Below, one piece after another: positions 1-9,351 of a stretch of DNA of 38,355 nucleotides (position 1 is its first letter; every line of letters begins with the position of its first letter). This stretch comes from Legionellales bacterium (GTDB taxonomy: Bacteria; Pseudomonadota; Gammaproteobacteria; Eutrophobiales; Eutrophobiaceae): the NCBI GenBank assembly GCA_002721165.1, contig PBJS01000010.1:23751-62105 (forward strand), given 5' to 3'. The notes under the pieces are model-generated. The model was given only the letters and a program-made list of their open reading frames with translations, was not told where the DNA came from and searched no databases. The position numbers and the translations under genes were made by a program.

Positions 1-52
1 AATGTGTTTATGTATTTATTTATATCCATCTGATTATTTAAATATATTTACT

Positions 53-1084
53 TTATGATATTTGCAATTTATCCGTATTGATACCCGCTATTGCTAATAA
101 TAATGTACTGAACTGATCCCATGCCCTATCTCTCTGACCACTTTTTAATGTTTTATCAATTACCGCACAATAGTTTAATAATCGATCAAGTGATTTACTT
201 GTGTGTCTTTTTAAAACTGAAGTTATCGGGCGTTTTTTCTGATCCCAGATTCGATAAGACCTAAAAATATTTTCTAATTGAGTTCCCGCTTCATACTCAT
301 AGGCAATTGAACATAGTCTACGGTATTCCCACATTAATGCGCCAAAAAGAAGGAGCGGTTCCGTGCCTTCATTTTTTAGACCATTTAACATAAGTAATGT
401 CCTATCAATATTACCAACAAATGCACTTTCCAACATATCAAAAACATTGTAGCGCGAGCTATCTGCTACTGCGCCCATAATATCTTCAATATCGATACGA
501 TCTTTTTCAATTAATAATAGTAGTTTTTCAATTTCCTGTTGAGCCGCTAGCAAGTTTCCTTCAACGCGTTCAGCAATTAACCTAGCTGCATCATGCGTAA
601 TTTTTTTCTGTCTATTTTGCATCCGAGCTTGTATCCAGCCGGGTAGCTGGGCCGGTCCTATTGGCCAGACTTGTATCATCAACCCGGCTTTATCAATCGC
701 TTTTACCCATTTATTATTTTGTGTGCCTTTGTCGATTTTATCTGAGCTAATTATAAGTACAGTGTCGTTATTTTCGTTTTCAACATATTGTTGTAGGAAA
801 ATTCCACCTTGCCTCCCAGGCTTAGGTGCTGCCATCCTTAATTCAATAATCTTATTGTTTGAAAATAATGATAAATTACTGCTCGCCCCATTAATTTGAT
901 TCCAATCAAATGATTTATTCACCTCAAATATAATGCGTTCATCATAACCTTGTTTTTGATAATGATTTCTTATCAGGTCAATACTCTCGAGTTTTTGTAA
1001 TGGTTCATCACCGCTCACAAAGTAAACAGGCATTTTGCCTGAACGTTCTAAGTGTGTTTTAAGTTGTTCGGGGCGCAATCTCAT
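53..1084 (-). CDS. holA: DNA polymerase III subunit delta
   Basis: HolA is the delta subunit of the clamp loader; it opens the beta sliding clamp during loading onto primed DNA. The 343-residue product equals the usual E. coli length. The N-terminus carries the family pattern RPEQLKTHL followed by a PVYFVSGDEPL strand-turn segment. The middle resembles an AAA+-like fold without a canonical Walker A lysine, as expected for delta. It lies 16 bases after lptE and in the same direction as leuS and lptE, the usual gammaproteobacterial order, so it is probably the last visible gene of that transcript. The ATG start has only a weak Shine-Dalgarno. nadD, often next, would lie outside the window. Confidence 0.93.
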   Translation of the reverse strand: MRLRPEQLKTHLERSGKMPVYFVSGDEPLQKLESIDLIRNHYQKQGYDERIIFEVNKSFDWNQINGASSNLSLFSNNKIIELRMAAPKPGRQGGIFLQQYVENENNDTVLIISSDKIDKGTQNNKWVKAIDKAGLMIQVWPIGPAQLPGWIQARMQNRQKKITHDAARLIAERVEGNLLAAQQEIEKLLLLIEKDRIDIEDIMGAVADSSRYNVFDMLESAFVGNIDRTLLMLNGLKNEGTEPLLLFGALMWEYRRLCSIAYEYEAGTQLENIFRSYRIWDQKKRPITSVLKRHTSKSLDRLLNYCAVIDKTLKSGQRDRAWDQFSTLLLAIAGINTDKLQIS

Positions 1085-1100
1085 TTATTGCAGTGCTTTA

Positions 1101-1592
1101 TTATTTAGATGAGGACAGTAATGCTTGAAGTCTACGAAGGATCTGGCTTGCAGCACGACGTACTAAATCTTCCTGAATGATCGATTCTTCTGAGAATTCA
1201 CCTAGTACCTCAGTTTCATCGAAGGCAAAGTCTCGAGTCACGGTTATTTTTTCATTTTCAACGATATAAGTACCATCTGCACGCATAGCATCTATTTTTG
1301 CCTGAAATAATATTTGATACTCTTCCACTTTCCCTGTTGTTGGCGAAACGCTTAGTACTGATTTTTCAAAATTTGTTTCCTTTAATGTCACGATATGGGC
1401 AGCACTTTGTGCTGATGTTGCAAGAGATACACCAGAATTTATAAATTGAGATTTAACTTCTGCTGCCAATGCGGAACCGCCATTAATAAAAACATTATCA
1501 ATATTAATTTTTGTTGTTTGCGAACCACGTAAATGAAAACCACATGCCGTGGTTAACAACAAAATATAAATCAACAACAGACGGGCCTTCAT
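1101..1592 (-). CDS. lptE: LPS-assembly lipoprotein LptE
   Basis: LptE is the outer-membrane lipoprotein that plugs and helps assemble the LptD barrel for lipopolysaccharide insertion. The N-terminus is a lipoprotein signal with a lipobox ending at Cys17 (LTTAC), directly followed by GFHLRG, the hallmark start of mature LptE/RlpB. The 163-residue length is somewhat shorter than the 193 residues of the E. coli protein; the shortfall is probably in the variable C-terminal tail. The position between leuS (49 bases upstream) and holA (16 bases downstream) is the classical context and supports the call strongly. Confidence 0.9.
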   Translation of the reverse strand: MKARLLLIYILLLTTACGFHLRGSQTTKINIDNVFINGGSALAAEVKSQFINSGVSLATSAQSAAHIVTLKETNFEKSVLSVSPTTGKVEEYQILFQAKIDAMRADGTYIVENEKITVTRDFAFDETEVLGEFSEESIIQEDLVRRAASQILRRLQALLSSSK

Positions 1593-1641
1593 TAGTTTTC
1601 CTCTTGCCAGCTTTAATAAGTTATTAGCTTTGTATCTTACC

Positions 1642-4095
1642 CTATGACACCACGATGTTCACTAGACGTTCTGGGATTACGATGATTTTTTTAATTGTTT
1701 TCCCTTTTAAATTTTGTTTTACTTTTTCATCTTCAACTGCTTGATTTTCTATTTGTTTTTGTTCGGCATTTTTTGTAACAGTAATCTTCCCGCGGAGTTT
1801 GCCGTTAATTTGAACAACCATTTCTATCTCATTTTGTTCTAATGCATTCGGGTCTGATTTGGGCCAGGGCACATCAATTAGGGGTTCGCTATGACCGAGT
1901 TCAACCCAAAGTGCATCAGTTATATGTGGGACAATTGGGGAAAGTAGCAGAATTGCGGTTTCAACTCCTTCGCGCATAATTGCATGGTCATTATTATTTG
2001 TTAATTTAGAGCGCAACAGCGCATTAATCATTTCCATTACCGCTGCAATTGCAGTATTAAAAGTATACCGACGACCAATGTCATCATTTACCTTATCAAT
2101 TGTCATATGAATTTTACGACGTAACTCACGCTGCGCATCAGTCATTGATGTTTGGTTTAAAGCTGGAGATTTCCCTTCATTAATATGTGTGCTCGCAAAT
2201 TTCCATAGCCTTTTTAAAAAACGATGCGCACCTTCAACACCTTCATCTTTCCATTCAAGACTTTGTTCAGGAGGTGATGCAAACATCATAAATAAACGAA
2301 CCGTATCTGCCCCGTATTCATCAATTAAAGATTGCGGGTCAACAGTGTTACCTTTCGATTTAGACATTTTAGCGCCATCTTTCAATACCATTCCCTGAGT
2401 GAGTAAATTAGTAAACGGTTCATCACATTTTAATAAACCTAAATCGCGCATTAGCTTATGAAAAAAACGTGCGTATAGAAGATGTAGGATGGCATGTTCA
2501 ACTCCCCCTATATATTGATCAACGGGAAGCCAGTAATTGGCACGTTCATCAGTCATAACTTTGTGATTGTCCGGGCAGCAGTATCGTGCAAAATACCAGG
2601 AAGATTCAAAGAAGGTATCAAAAGTGTCGGTTTCTCTTTCGCCACTACCACTACCATCTGGTGCATCAGTATTAATAAATTCTTCCATTGATTTTATCGG
2701 AGAACTGATACCCTCAAATTCTATCTCCTCGGGTAGTACAACGGGCAGCTGGTCCTCAGGAACAGAGAGGGCTTTACCGTCTTTTGTATTAATAATAGGA
2801 ATCGGACACCCCCAATAACGTTGTCGCGAAATTCCCCAGTCTCTTAAACGATAATTAATTTTTCGGTTACCGCATTTATTTTTTTCAACAAATTCTGCGA
2901 CTGCATTACAGGCATCTTCTGAACTTAGTTCATCAAATTGCCCTGAATTTTTAAGCACCCCTTTTTCTATATAGGCTGATTCAGTTATATCATGTTGATT
3001 GCCATCTACCGGAAAGATAACTTGTTTAATAGGTAGCGTATATTTATTTGCAAACTCCCAGTCACGTTGGTCATGACCAGGTACGGCCATAACTGCCCCC
3101 GTGCCATATCCCATTAACACAAAATTTGAAACCCAGAGCGGAATGATTTCATTGCTTATCGGATGACGGAGGTTAATGTTAAGCGGCATACCTTTTTTTT
3201 CCATAGTTTCAAGTTCAAGCTCGGAGGTTCCGCTACTTTTACACTCATCAATAAATTTAGCGATGGCATCATCACCTTTAGCCGCTGATTTTGCTAACGG
3301 GTGTTCCGCTGCAACTGCCATGTAACTTACTCCCATAATAGTATCGGGACGTGTTGTATAGATACGTAATGATTCACCCGCACCTTCGACTTTAAAATCA
3401 ACTTCGACACCTTCAGAGCGACCAATCCAATTTGCCTGCATCGTTTTAACTGCATCCGGCCAGCCTGAGAGTTTTTCTAGGCCTTCAAGAAGTTCATCTG
3501 CGTAATCGGTAATTTTTAAAAACCACTGTGGTATTTCACGACGTTCAACTGTGGCACCAGAACGCCAGCCTTTACCATCGATAACCTGTTCATTTGCTAA
3601 AACAGTTTGGTCAACGGGGTCCCAGTTAACAACAGATGTTTTTTTATAAACCAATCCTTTTTCATAAAGTTTTGTAAAGAACCATTGTTCCCAACGGTAA
3701 TAATCAGGGTCACATGTTGCTAATTCCCGGTTCCAATCATAAGCAAACCCGAGTCGTTTTAATTGTCCGCGCATGTAATCAATATTTTCATAGGTCCATT
3801 TAGCGGGAGGTACATTGTTTTTAATTGCAGCCCCTTCCGCAGGCAAACCAAATGCATCCCACCCCATTGGCTGCAAAACATTTTTACCCTGCATGCGTTG
3901 ATAACGGCTAATGACATCGCCTATTGTGTAATTACGAACGTGCCCCATATGGAGTTTGCCACTGGGGTAGGGGAACATTGAAAGACAATAGAATTTTTCT
4001 TTGGCTGGGTCCTCGGAAACTTCAAAGGCATTCGTATCTGACCACTTTTTTTGTATGTCAGTTTCTATTTGGTCTGGTCTATATTCGTTATTCAT
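1642..4095 (-). CDS. leuS: Leucyl-tRNA synthetase
   Basis: Charges tRNA-Leu with leucine. This is a class I synthetase: the HIGH signature appears as HMGH at residues 49-52 within FPYPSGKLHMGHVRNY, and the KMSKS loop is intact near residue 575 (GAKMSKSKGNTVDP). Between them lies the CP1 editing insertion, including the threonine-rich TTRPDT segment near residues 247-252. At 817 residues it is slightly shorter than E. coli LeuRS (860). It starts at ATG 4095 and ends in TAG. It heads the leuS-lptE-holA transcript and is separated from the convergently placed porin terminator by a 127-base gap. Confidence 0.97.
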   Translation of the reverse strand: MNNEYRPDQIETDIQKKWSDTNAFEVSEDPAKEKFYCLSMFPYPSGKLHMGHVRNYTIGDVISRYQRMQGKNVLQPMGWDAFGLPAEGAAIKNNVPPAKWTYENIDYMRGQLKRLGFAYDWNRELATCDPDYYRWEQWFFTKLYEKGLVYKKTSVVNWDPVDQTVLANEQVIDGKGWRSGATVERREIPQWFLKITDYADELLEGLEKLSGWPDAVKTMQANWIGRSEGVEVDFKVEGAGESLRIYTTRPDTIMGVSYMAVAAEHPLAKSAAKGDDAIAKFIDECKSSGTSELELETMEKKGMPLNINLRHPISNEIIPLWVSNFVLMGYGTGAVMAVPGHDQRDWEFANKYTLPIKQVIFPVDGNQHDITESAYIEKGVLKNSGQFDELSSEDACNAVAEFVEKNKCGNRKINYRLRDWGISRQRYWGCPIPIINTKDGKALSVPEDQLPVVLPEEIEFEGISSPIKSMEEFINTDAPDGSGSGERETDTFDTFFESSWYFARYCCPDNHKVMTDERANYWLPVDQYIGGVEHAILHLLYARFFHKLMRDLGLLKCDEPFTNLLTQGMVLKDGAKMSKSKGNTVDPQSLIDEYGADTVRLFMMFASPPEQSLEWKDEGVEGAHRFLKRLWKFASTHINEGKSPALNQTSMTDAQRELRRKIHMTIDKVNDDIGRRYTFNTAIAAVMEMINALLRSKLTNNNDHAIMREGVETAILLLSPIVPHITDALWVELGHSEPLIDVPWPKSDPNALEQNEIEMVVQINGKLRGKITVTKNAEQKQIENQAVEDEKVKQNLKGKTIKKIIVIPERLVNIVVS

Positions 4096-4160
4096 TAAGT
4101 TTTCATTTTTTGTTGCTCTTTCTTAATGAAAGCATACAGCATGGGAGATTTTTTTAAATT

Positions 4161-4191
4161 ATAAAAAATAACCTCGCAATGCGAGGTTATT
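4161..4191 (-). terminator. Rho-independent terminator of the porin/pit operon
   Basis: A perfect 11-bp inverted repeat (AATAACCTCGC, loop AAT, GCGAGGTTATT) occupies 4167-4191. Read on the minus strand it is followed by a T-rich run (complement of 4161-4168), giving a standard intrinsic terminator 32 bases past the porin stop codon. It separates the phosphate-uptake operon from leuS, which reads the same way. Confidence 0.88.
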
Positions 4192-4222
4192 GAGTAGTTG
4201 ATTTTCTGATAGCCATATTATT

Positions 4223-5662
4223 TTACCAATAAACTTGTGCTCGCATTTGGAATGCCGCTGGTTCAACAGCGTCATTTGCTGTGCCAGCAAGATCAACATG
4301 ACTAAAATCGAGAACCTTGCTGTAATCAGCCATAATTCGGGTATTTGAAGTTGGATACCAGTTCAAGCCAATGGTAAAAACATCAGCTTCCCCACCATCA
4401 TCTGCAGTAGATGTGTTGCCTCCGCCTGTATTATCCATATCAGACAAATCCATATTTTCATATCGTGCTGTGATTTGCCATGCCCCTAATCCTCCTTTAC
4501 CCAAAGATTTCTTAGGTTTGATACCACTCCATGCACCGTACTTGTATTTCATTGATTCGCCGGTAAAGAAATACCCTGCATCAATTGCCCATGCTGATAA
4601 ATCAACATCACCGCCAATTGGATCGCTTACATCCCAAGTAACGTATTCAAAGATGCCATGAAATGATCCCATAACTGTAATAGCTTCTATGTCAAATGCA
4701 TCAGAATCATCAGCATTAGTCCCAAAGTTTGCTTCAAGTGAATCGCCATTACCAATATGAGTTAACAATGTATTGTCAATATTGGAGAAGGCATCGCCCT
4801 TATGTTCTTCGTATTGATAAGAAAAACCAACATGTAATAAATGATTTTTATCCTTGTAGTATGGAGTACCCCCTACACGAAATGCTGTTGTTCTACGGTC
4901 AGTAGCTGCTTGGCCAGTTTCATCGCTGGTAGTGCTAAGCCCTGGTACAAATACACCAGCATGTGCAAACCATCTATTTTTTGCTTTTGATTGGAAACGA
5001 CCTGCAATACCAACATTTCTTGAAAGCTGTGGACCGTCGGCAAACAATGGTCGACGCATCATTGTCATGTATTTACTACTACTGATAGTTGCATGGCCAA
5101 AAGGAACATGATGTTGCCCAACTTTAAGCCACCACTTACCAGTATCTGTTTTACCATTGTAGGCAATCCATACGTCCTTCCATGAAGGTGTGCCTGAATT
5201 TGCAAAATCTAGTTCCAGCTTGTATGCCATTGGTTTGATTTTTCCTTGAAAACCCAATCTAGCCCGACGTAGTTCTTCCCCGTTATCTTCTAACGAGCCT
5301 CCATCATTATCAACGTAAATAGTATCCCAAAAAATACGGCCAATGGGCTGCCATTCCCAGGACCCATCTTGTGATGCAACCTTGAATTTACCTTTTGTTG
5401 TAATTTTAAACGAATCTTTTTTTGTTTTTTTAACTTCAGCATTTATCTCGTCAATACTTTCTTTAATTTTTTCGTTATCTTCTTTGGAGGCTTCAACAAG
5501 GAGCTCATATTCTTGAGGTGAGAGTGTACCTTTATCACGAAGGACCTTTAAAAGTTCTAATAGTGCTTCATTAGCTGCTACTGCGGGAGGCGATAGCATT
5601 ATGAAAAATATAATAAAGCTAGAAAATATTATATTTTTTAAGCAATTTTTTTTAAACAACAC
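4223..5662 (-). CDS. Phosphate-selective porin O/P family protein
   Basis: Predicted outer-membrane beta-barrel for anion uptake, of the OprP/OprO type. It opens with a Sec signal peptide (hydrophobic core around residues 10-27, then AVAAN). A short helical, charged segment (about residues 30-75, with a LSPQEYELLVEA motif) follows, and then the barrel. The segment YKLELDFANSGT...WWLKVGQHHVPFG is the typical phosphate-selective porin pattern. The chain ends in an aromatic residue (QVYW), the usual barrel-assembly signal. The start is uncertain: GTG 5662 sits 4 bases and TTG 5659 sits 7 bases after AAAGGAG, while the overlapping ATG is out of frame. It lies 15 bases after pit in one operon, supporting a role in phosphate entry. 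Confidence 0.85.
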   Translation of the reverse strand: MLFKKNCLKNIIFSSFIIFFIMLSPPAVAANEALLELLKVLRDKGTLSPQEYELLVEASKEDNEKIKESIDEINAEVKKTKKDSFKITTKGKFKVASQDGSWEWQPIGRIFWDTIYVDNDGGSLEDNGEELRRARLGFQGKIKPMAYKLELDFANSGTPSWKDVWIAYNGKTDTGKWWLKVGQHHVPFGHATISSSKYMTMMRRPLFADGPQLSRNVGIAGRFQSKAKNRWFAHAGVFVPGLSTTSDETGQAATDRRTTAFRVGGTPYYKDKNHLLHVGFSYQYEEHKGDAFSNIDNTLLTHIGNGDSLEANFGTNADDSDAFDIEAITVMGSFHGIFEYVTWDVSDPIGGDVDLSAWAIDAGYFFTGESMKYKYGAWSGIKPKKSLGKGGLGAWQITARYENMDLSDMDNTGGGNTSTADDGGEADVFTIGLNWYPTSNTRIMADYSKVLDFSHVDLAGTANDAVEPAAFQMRAQVYW

Positions 5663-5677
5663 ATGTCTCCTTTGTAA

Positions 5678-6928
5678 TTAAAAGATTCCGACTAAGAAAT
5701 AGAAAAATACTATCGCCATTATGCCGCCAGCTGGCAAGGTGATAATCCATGACAAGAATATTGTTCCCACAATTCTAAGATTCAGAGCTGATATTCCGCG
5801 CGCAAAACCAACACCAAGTACAGCACCGACGAGAGTATGAGTAGTTGATATAGGTATTCCAGTCCCCGATGCTAAAACGACAGTTATGGCAGCAGCCAAT
5901 TCGCAACAGAAACCACGACTAGGCGTTAATTCGGTGATGCGACGACCCACAGTCGCAATTACTTTGTGGCCGTACATTAAAAGACCGATGACTATCCCCA
6001 CAGACCCAAGCAAAAGTACCCAGATAGGCATCATAGATTTTTGTGCAATCTCACCATCACTAGATACTATACTAACTATTGCGGCAACAGGCCCTACCGC
6101 ATTAGCAACATCATTTGAACCATGTGCAAAAGCCATAGCGCATGCAGAAAAAATCATTAAAACACCAAAAACATTTTCAACGTTTACTATGCGACTTGCT
6201 ATATTTTTATCTTTTGTAAATTTAATCTTGCGAATTAAGAAAGTACCAACAAGCGCACAAAATATTCCTACAAAAAGACTAATGCTATAGCATTCATTTT
6301 TAGATAACTCGAGACCAATGTGCTTTAAACCTTTGAGCATGGTTACGAGTGAAATCATGGTACCTGTTAAGAAAATATAAATAGGCACGTAACGTTTCGC
6401 ATTGTCTATTGGGTTGTCGGTGTTAAGAATTAATTTTTGAACACTACGAAATAAGAAATAGGCAATCCCGCCGGCTATCACTGGTGAGACAACCCAGCTT
6501 GCAGCAATAGAGCCAACTTTCGCCCACTTAACCGCCTCAATCCCAATACCAACGGCAGCAAAGCCGACAATGGCGCCCACAATCGAATGCGTTGTTGAAA
6601 CCGGCAAACCATACCGAGTGGCAATTAATAACCATATCCCCGCGGATAAAAGAGCCGCGAGCATCCCGTAAACGAGTAATTCCGGTGAGCCACTGAGTAG
6701 GTTCGCATCAATTATGCCCTTGCGAATTGTTGATGTAACCTGTCCGCCAGCAAGAAAGGCACCTGTAAATTCAAAAATCGCAGCAATGATGACAGCTTGT
6801 TTTATTGTTAATGCCCTTGAGCCAACAGAAGTTGCCATCGCGTTCGCAACATCATTTGCCCCAATCCCCCAGGCCATAAACAATCCGAAACTAGCTGCCA
6901 ATATTAATAATATTGTTGTATGTTCCAT
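5678..6928 (-). CDS. pit: Inorganic phosphate transporter, PiT family
   Basis: Low-affinity inner-membrane phosphate permease (PHO4 family). The two inverted-repeat halves each carry the family signature: GANDVANA at residues 23-30 and GSNDVANA at 270-277. Each half also has a PVSTTHS/PISTTHT motif. About ten hydrophobic segments are visible over 416 residues. It is sandwiched between a DUF47 gene (11 bases upstream) and a phosphate-selective porin (15 bases downstream), giving a complete outer-to-inner membrane uptake route. The substrate is inferred from family and context; sulfate or other anions are carried by some relatives. Confidence 0.93.
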   Translation of the reverse strand: MEHTTILLILAASFGLFMAWGIGANDVANAMATSVGSRALTIKQAVIIAAIFEFTGAFLAGGQVTSTIRKGIIDANLLSGSPELLVYGMLAALLSAGIWLLIATRYGLPVSTTHSIVGAIVGFAAVGIGIEAVKWAKVGSIAASWVVSPVIAGGIAYFLFRSVQKLILNTDNPIDNAKRYVPIYIFLTGTMISLVTMLKGLKHIGLELSKNECYSISLFVGIFCALVGTFLIRKIKFTKDKNIASRIVNVENVFGVLMIFSACAMAFAHGSNDVANAVGPVAAIVSIVSSDGEIAQKSMMPIWVLLLGSVGIVIGLLMYGHKVIATVGRRITELTPSRGFCCELAAAITVVLASGTGIPISTTHTLVGAVLGVGFARGISALNLRIVGTIFLSWIITLPAGGIMAIVFFYFLVGIF

Positions 6929-6939
6929 TGAGTTTCTCT

Positions 6940-7620
6940 CTATTTAGCGATCATTAATTGAAGCCGGTTGCCCGTGCTTTGGGCATTGTCTGCGAGGTCA
7001 CCTGTCCACTCTATAATTTTGTAAATAAACATAACGTCGACAGGCGGTAAGTCTTTTTCAATTTTATATAATTCAGCACGTAATTTGATCTGGATTTTAT
7101 CTGTTTCATCTTCGATAACATGAAGCTCCTCGATCATTTTTTTAACACGGGTAACTTCATTTCCACGAAAGCCAGCAGCTACTAATTCATCCAATTCATT
7201 AATTGCGTTTTGTGTTTGACGGGTTGCGTCAACACATCTGTTTAAAAATTCAATGTATGTATTACATATTGATTCAGGCAATGACATTTTTCTTCCAAGC
7301 ACAAGTCCTGCGATATCTTTTGCTTTATTTGCAATTTTATCTTGTAGCTGAAGTACATCGAGAACATCCCTTCGGTCCATCGGCATGAAAAGACTGCTAG
7401 GAAGTTGCATACGCAATAAATTTTTTATTTCATCTGCATCATTTTCTAATGCTGCAAGATTGTTTTGTATTTTTTCAGCCTTCCCCCAATCATTTTTAAT
7501 GACAGCATCAAAATAGGGAATTAATTCTTCGACGCACAAAACAACTTTTTCTATGTGTTTTTGTAGGGGGCTTACAGGGGAATTACCAAATATTCTAGAA
7601 AAATAGTTAGAACTTGACAT
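6940..7620 (-). CDS. DUF47 family PhoU-like Pit accessory protein
   Basis: An all-helical cytoplasmic protein of 226 residues of the DUF47/TIGR00153 family (E. coli YkaA-like). Members are distant PhoU relatives commonly encoded directly before Pit-type transporters and thought to modulate them. Visible features are a helical bundle rich in D/E pairs that may bind metal, including EEL near residue 32 and IEDETDKIQIK near 170. A Shine-Dalgarno AAGGA lies 9 bases before the ATG. It is the first gene of the three-gene phosphate operon. The regulatory role is inferred from the family, not visible in the sequence. Confidence 0.85.
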   Translation of the reverse strand: MSSSNYFSRIFGNSPVSPLQKHIEKVVLCVEELIPYFDAVIKNDWGKAEKIQNNLAALENDADEIKNLLRMQLPSSLFMPMDRRDVLDVLQLQDKIANKAKDIAGLVLGRKMSLPESICNTYIEFLNRCVDATRQTQNAINELDELVAAGFRGNEVTRVKKMIEELHVIEDETDKIQIKLRAELYKIEKDLPPVDVMFIYKIIEWTGDLADNAQSTGNRLQLMIAK

Positions 7621-7806
7621 TGTTTAGTGTCCTTAGTTTGTAAAGTTTTCTAAAAACTGCAAAACTCATGACTGATTTCTAACTTTTTCATGTCATAATT
7701 TCGCGCATTTAAACACATCGTTTTTAAATTGCAAGAGAATATTTCAATAAAAATTATTTTTTTTTATCGTGTTGTTGTTAAAGGATTTTTTTAAGGATAA
7801 TTTCTT

Positions 7807-8313
7807 ATGAGTTCATACTTATATATTATGCGACATGCAAAATCTGATTGGTCAGGTCCACAGACACCTGATTTTGAGAGGCCAATTAATGGGCGGGGAA
7901 GGAGAAACTCAGTTCGTATTGGCCAGTGGATGAGTGATAATAATTACATCCCACAAAAAATTATCTCATCACCGGCAACCAGAGCAAAAGAAACAATTGA
8001 ACTGGTTATTGAACAGATAACTAAATTTAATCATGACGATTTAATTTTCCAGGATGATCTTTATCTTGCCCAGTTTACCCAATTAATCGAAATTATTAAC
8101 ACATACCAAAACGATGCTCAGAGTTTAATGCTTATTGGGCATAATCCCGGAATTGAAAATTTAGTTAATTATCTATGTTCTCAATCAGACAATCCGGAAA
8201 CAGCAGTGACAACAGCAAATTTATTTATATTTGAATATGCTGAAAATCACTTTAACCCAGCAACAGGTAGTTGTAAGTTAATCGAGGCAATAAAGCCAAG
8301 AGAGTTAAATTAG
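7807..8313 (+). CDS. sixA: Histidine phosphatase, SixA family
   Basis: A 168-residue histidine phosphatase of the SixA type. SixA removes phosphate from phosphohistidine, for example on the histidine phosphotransfer domain of ArcB or on the nitrogen PTS protein. The RHG signature appears as MRHAKSDW at residues 8-15, and the second catalytic histidine lies in LIGHNPG near residue 115. The length matches E. coli SixA (161). An AAGGA ribosome site precedes the ATG. It is divergent from the phosphate operon (186-base gap) and ends 4 bases before the convergent methyltransferase gene. The in vivo substrate cannot be told from sequence. Confidence 0.85.
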   Translation: MSSYLYIMRHAKSDWSGPQTPDFERPINGRGRRNSVRIGQWMSDNNYIPQKIISSPATRAKETIELVIEQITKFNHDDLIFQDDLYLAQFTQLIEIINTYQNDAQSLMLIGHNPGIENLVNYLCSQSDNPETAVTTANLFIFEYAENHFNPATGSCKLIEAIKPRELN

Positions 8314-8317
8314 AAAA

Positions 8318-9172
8318 TTATTTTTGAGAAACGATGTAAGCAATCCAGCCTGCATCGGCTTCGCCTTCTGTCTGCGGTAGAAACTCACCATTACCATCGC
8401 CATCTTCATCAGCCTGTTCCCAGTAAACGGTCGATTTGAAGCCAGCTTCAGAAAGCATTTCTAATAATTCTGGGAGTGTCCATACACGCCACTCATAAGT
8501 AAACGCCTTTTTTATTTTTGAACCATCTTTAAATTTAAAATGTATGTGGTTAATCGCCGAACCCGTTATAGGGTCATACTTGTGCTGGTCCCAGATATAG
8601 GTAAATCTATCATTTACTGGTGAATCATTATCAGGCTTAACTTTTGTTTTTTCTTTGAGTTCTTGAAATGCTTCATATCCACCGTACGCATCAGAAAAGA
8701 AGATGCCATCATCAACTAATGAATTTCTGACTTTTTTAAGATACTCGATCATTAATTTCCGTTCTTTAAATACCCAATAACTAAAATTCATTGCAAGCAC
8801 AATATCAACAGGATCATTTTTGGCATTTAAAACATTTTCTTTGATTAGTTTTATACGTGATGACTGTTCAGTTGTGAGTTTTTCAATTTTATTTTTTTGA
8901 GACCAATCTAAAACCACCTGGTCGATATCAAAACAAATCGCTGTATTGGTATCACGACGTTTTACCCACTCACAGGATGTATTTGCCGTTGCACAGAAGT
9001 CCTCTCTAAGCGTGCTAGCTTGACGACCTTTTAGTTTTTCGAACAACGAATCAATAATATCGATTTCGGCTTCAACACATTGCACCGCCTCCTCGTACAA
9101 GAAAAAACGGTCTGCGAGTTCTGCCTTTGTGGGGCTTGAAGGTTTATGCTTTATGTTACTTTTACTGCTCAT
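8318..9172 (-). CDS. Class I SAM-dependent methyltransferase, substrate unknown
   Basis: A 284-residue predicted cytosolic methyltransferase. A Rossmann-like order is visible: an LREDFCATA segment near residue 56 in the motif I region, an acidic strand end (AICFDID, near 80) that should contact the SAM ribose, VDIVLAMNFSYW near 123, and a post-core segment FTYEWRVWTLPELLEML near 225 followed by an acidic C-terminal stretch. The classical glycine-rich GxGxG is replaced by FCATAN, so SAM binding is inferred from the rest of the fold. I recognise it only as a conserved uncharacterised methyltransferase family. It is monocistronic, convergent with sixA and divergent from the CBS gene. Confidence 0.7.
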   Translation of the reverse strand: MSSKSNIKHKPSSPTKAELADRFFLYEEAVQCVEAEIDIIDSLFEKLKGRQASTLREDFCATANTSCEWVKRRDTNTAICFDIDQVVLDWSQKNKIEKLTTEQSSRIKLIKENVLNAKNDPVDIVLAMNFSYWVFKERKLMIEYLKKVRNSLVDDGIFFSDAYGGYEAFQELKEKTKVKPDNDSPVNDRFTYIWDQHKYDPITGSAINHIHFKFKDGSKIKKAFTYEWRVWTLPELLEMLSEAGFKSTVYWEQADEDGDGNGEFLPQTEGEADAGWIAYIVSQK

Positions 9173-9236
9173 TTTCTGATTACCAAATATTTGTATTTAG
9201 GATATAAATTATGGTCGACATATAATTCGGCCGGCT

Positions 9237-9242
9237 ATTATA
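9237..9242 (-). promoter_or_regulatory. Possible -10 box for the methyltransferase gene
   Basis: On the minus strand these bases read TATAAT, an exact -10 consensus 65 bases before the ATG at 9172. A weak -35 candidate (GACTTA) lies 17 bases further upstream. Assigned from consensus match and position only. Confidence 0.4.
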
Positions 9243-9351
9243 GCGAATAGTTTTAAATTAAGTCAGTAAATTTAGTAATTATATTTTATGGACTTATCGT
9301 GGAACATCAGCCGATTCAAAATAACATGGGCATATTACTTTTTTATTACGA

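Noticed and set aside
2189..4157. Plus-strand open frames inside leuS, and similar antisense frames elsewhere
   Set aside because: They overlap clearly conserved genes on the opposite strand, lack family resemblance and have no ribosome sites; they are shadows.
7690..7715. Pho box upstream of the phosphate operon
   Set aside because: A TGTCATAA half-site is present near 7690-7697, but no second repeat occurs at the required 11-base period.
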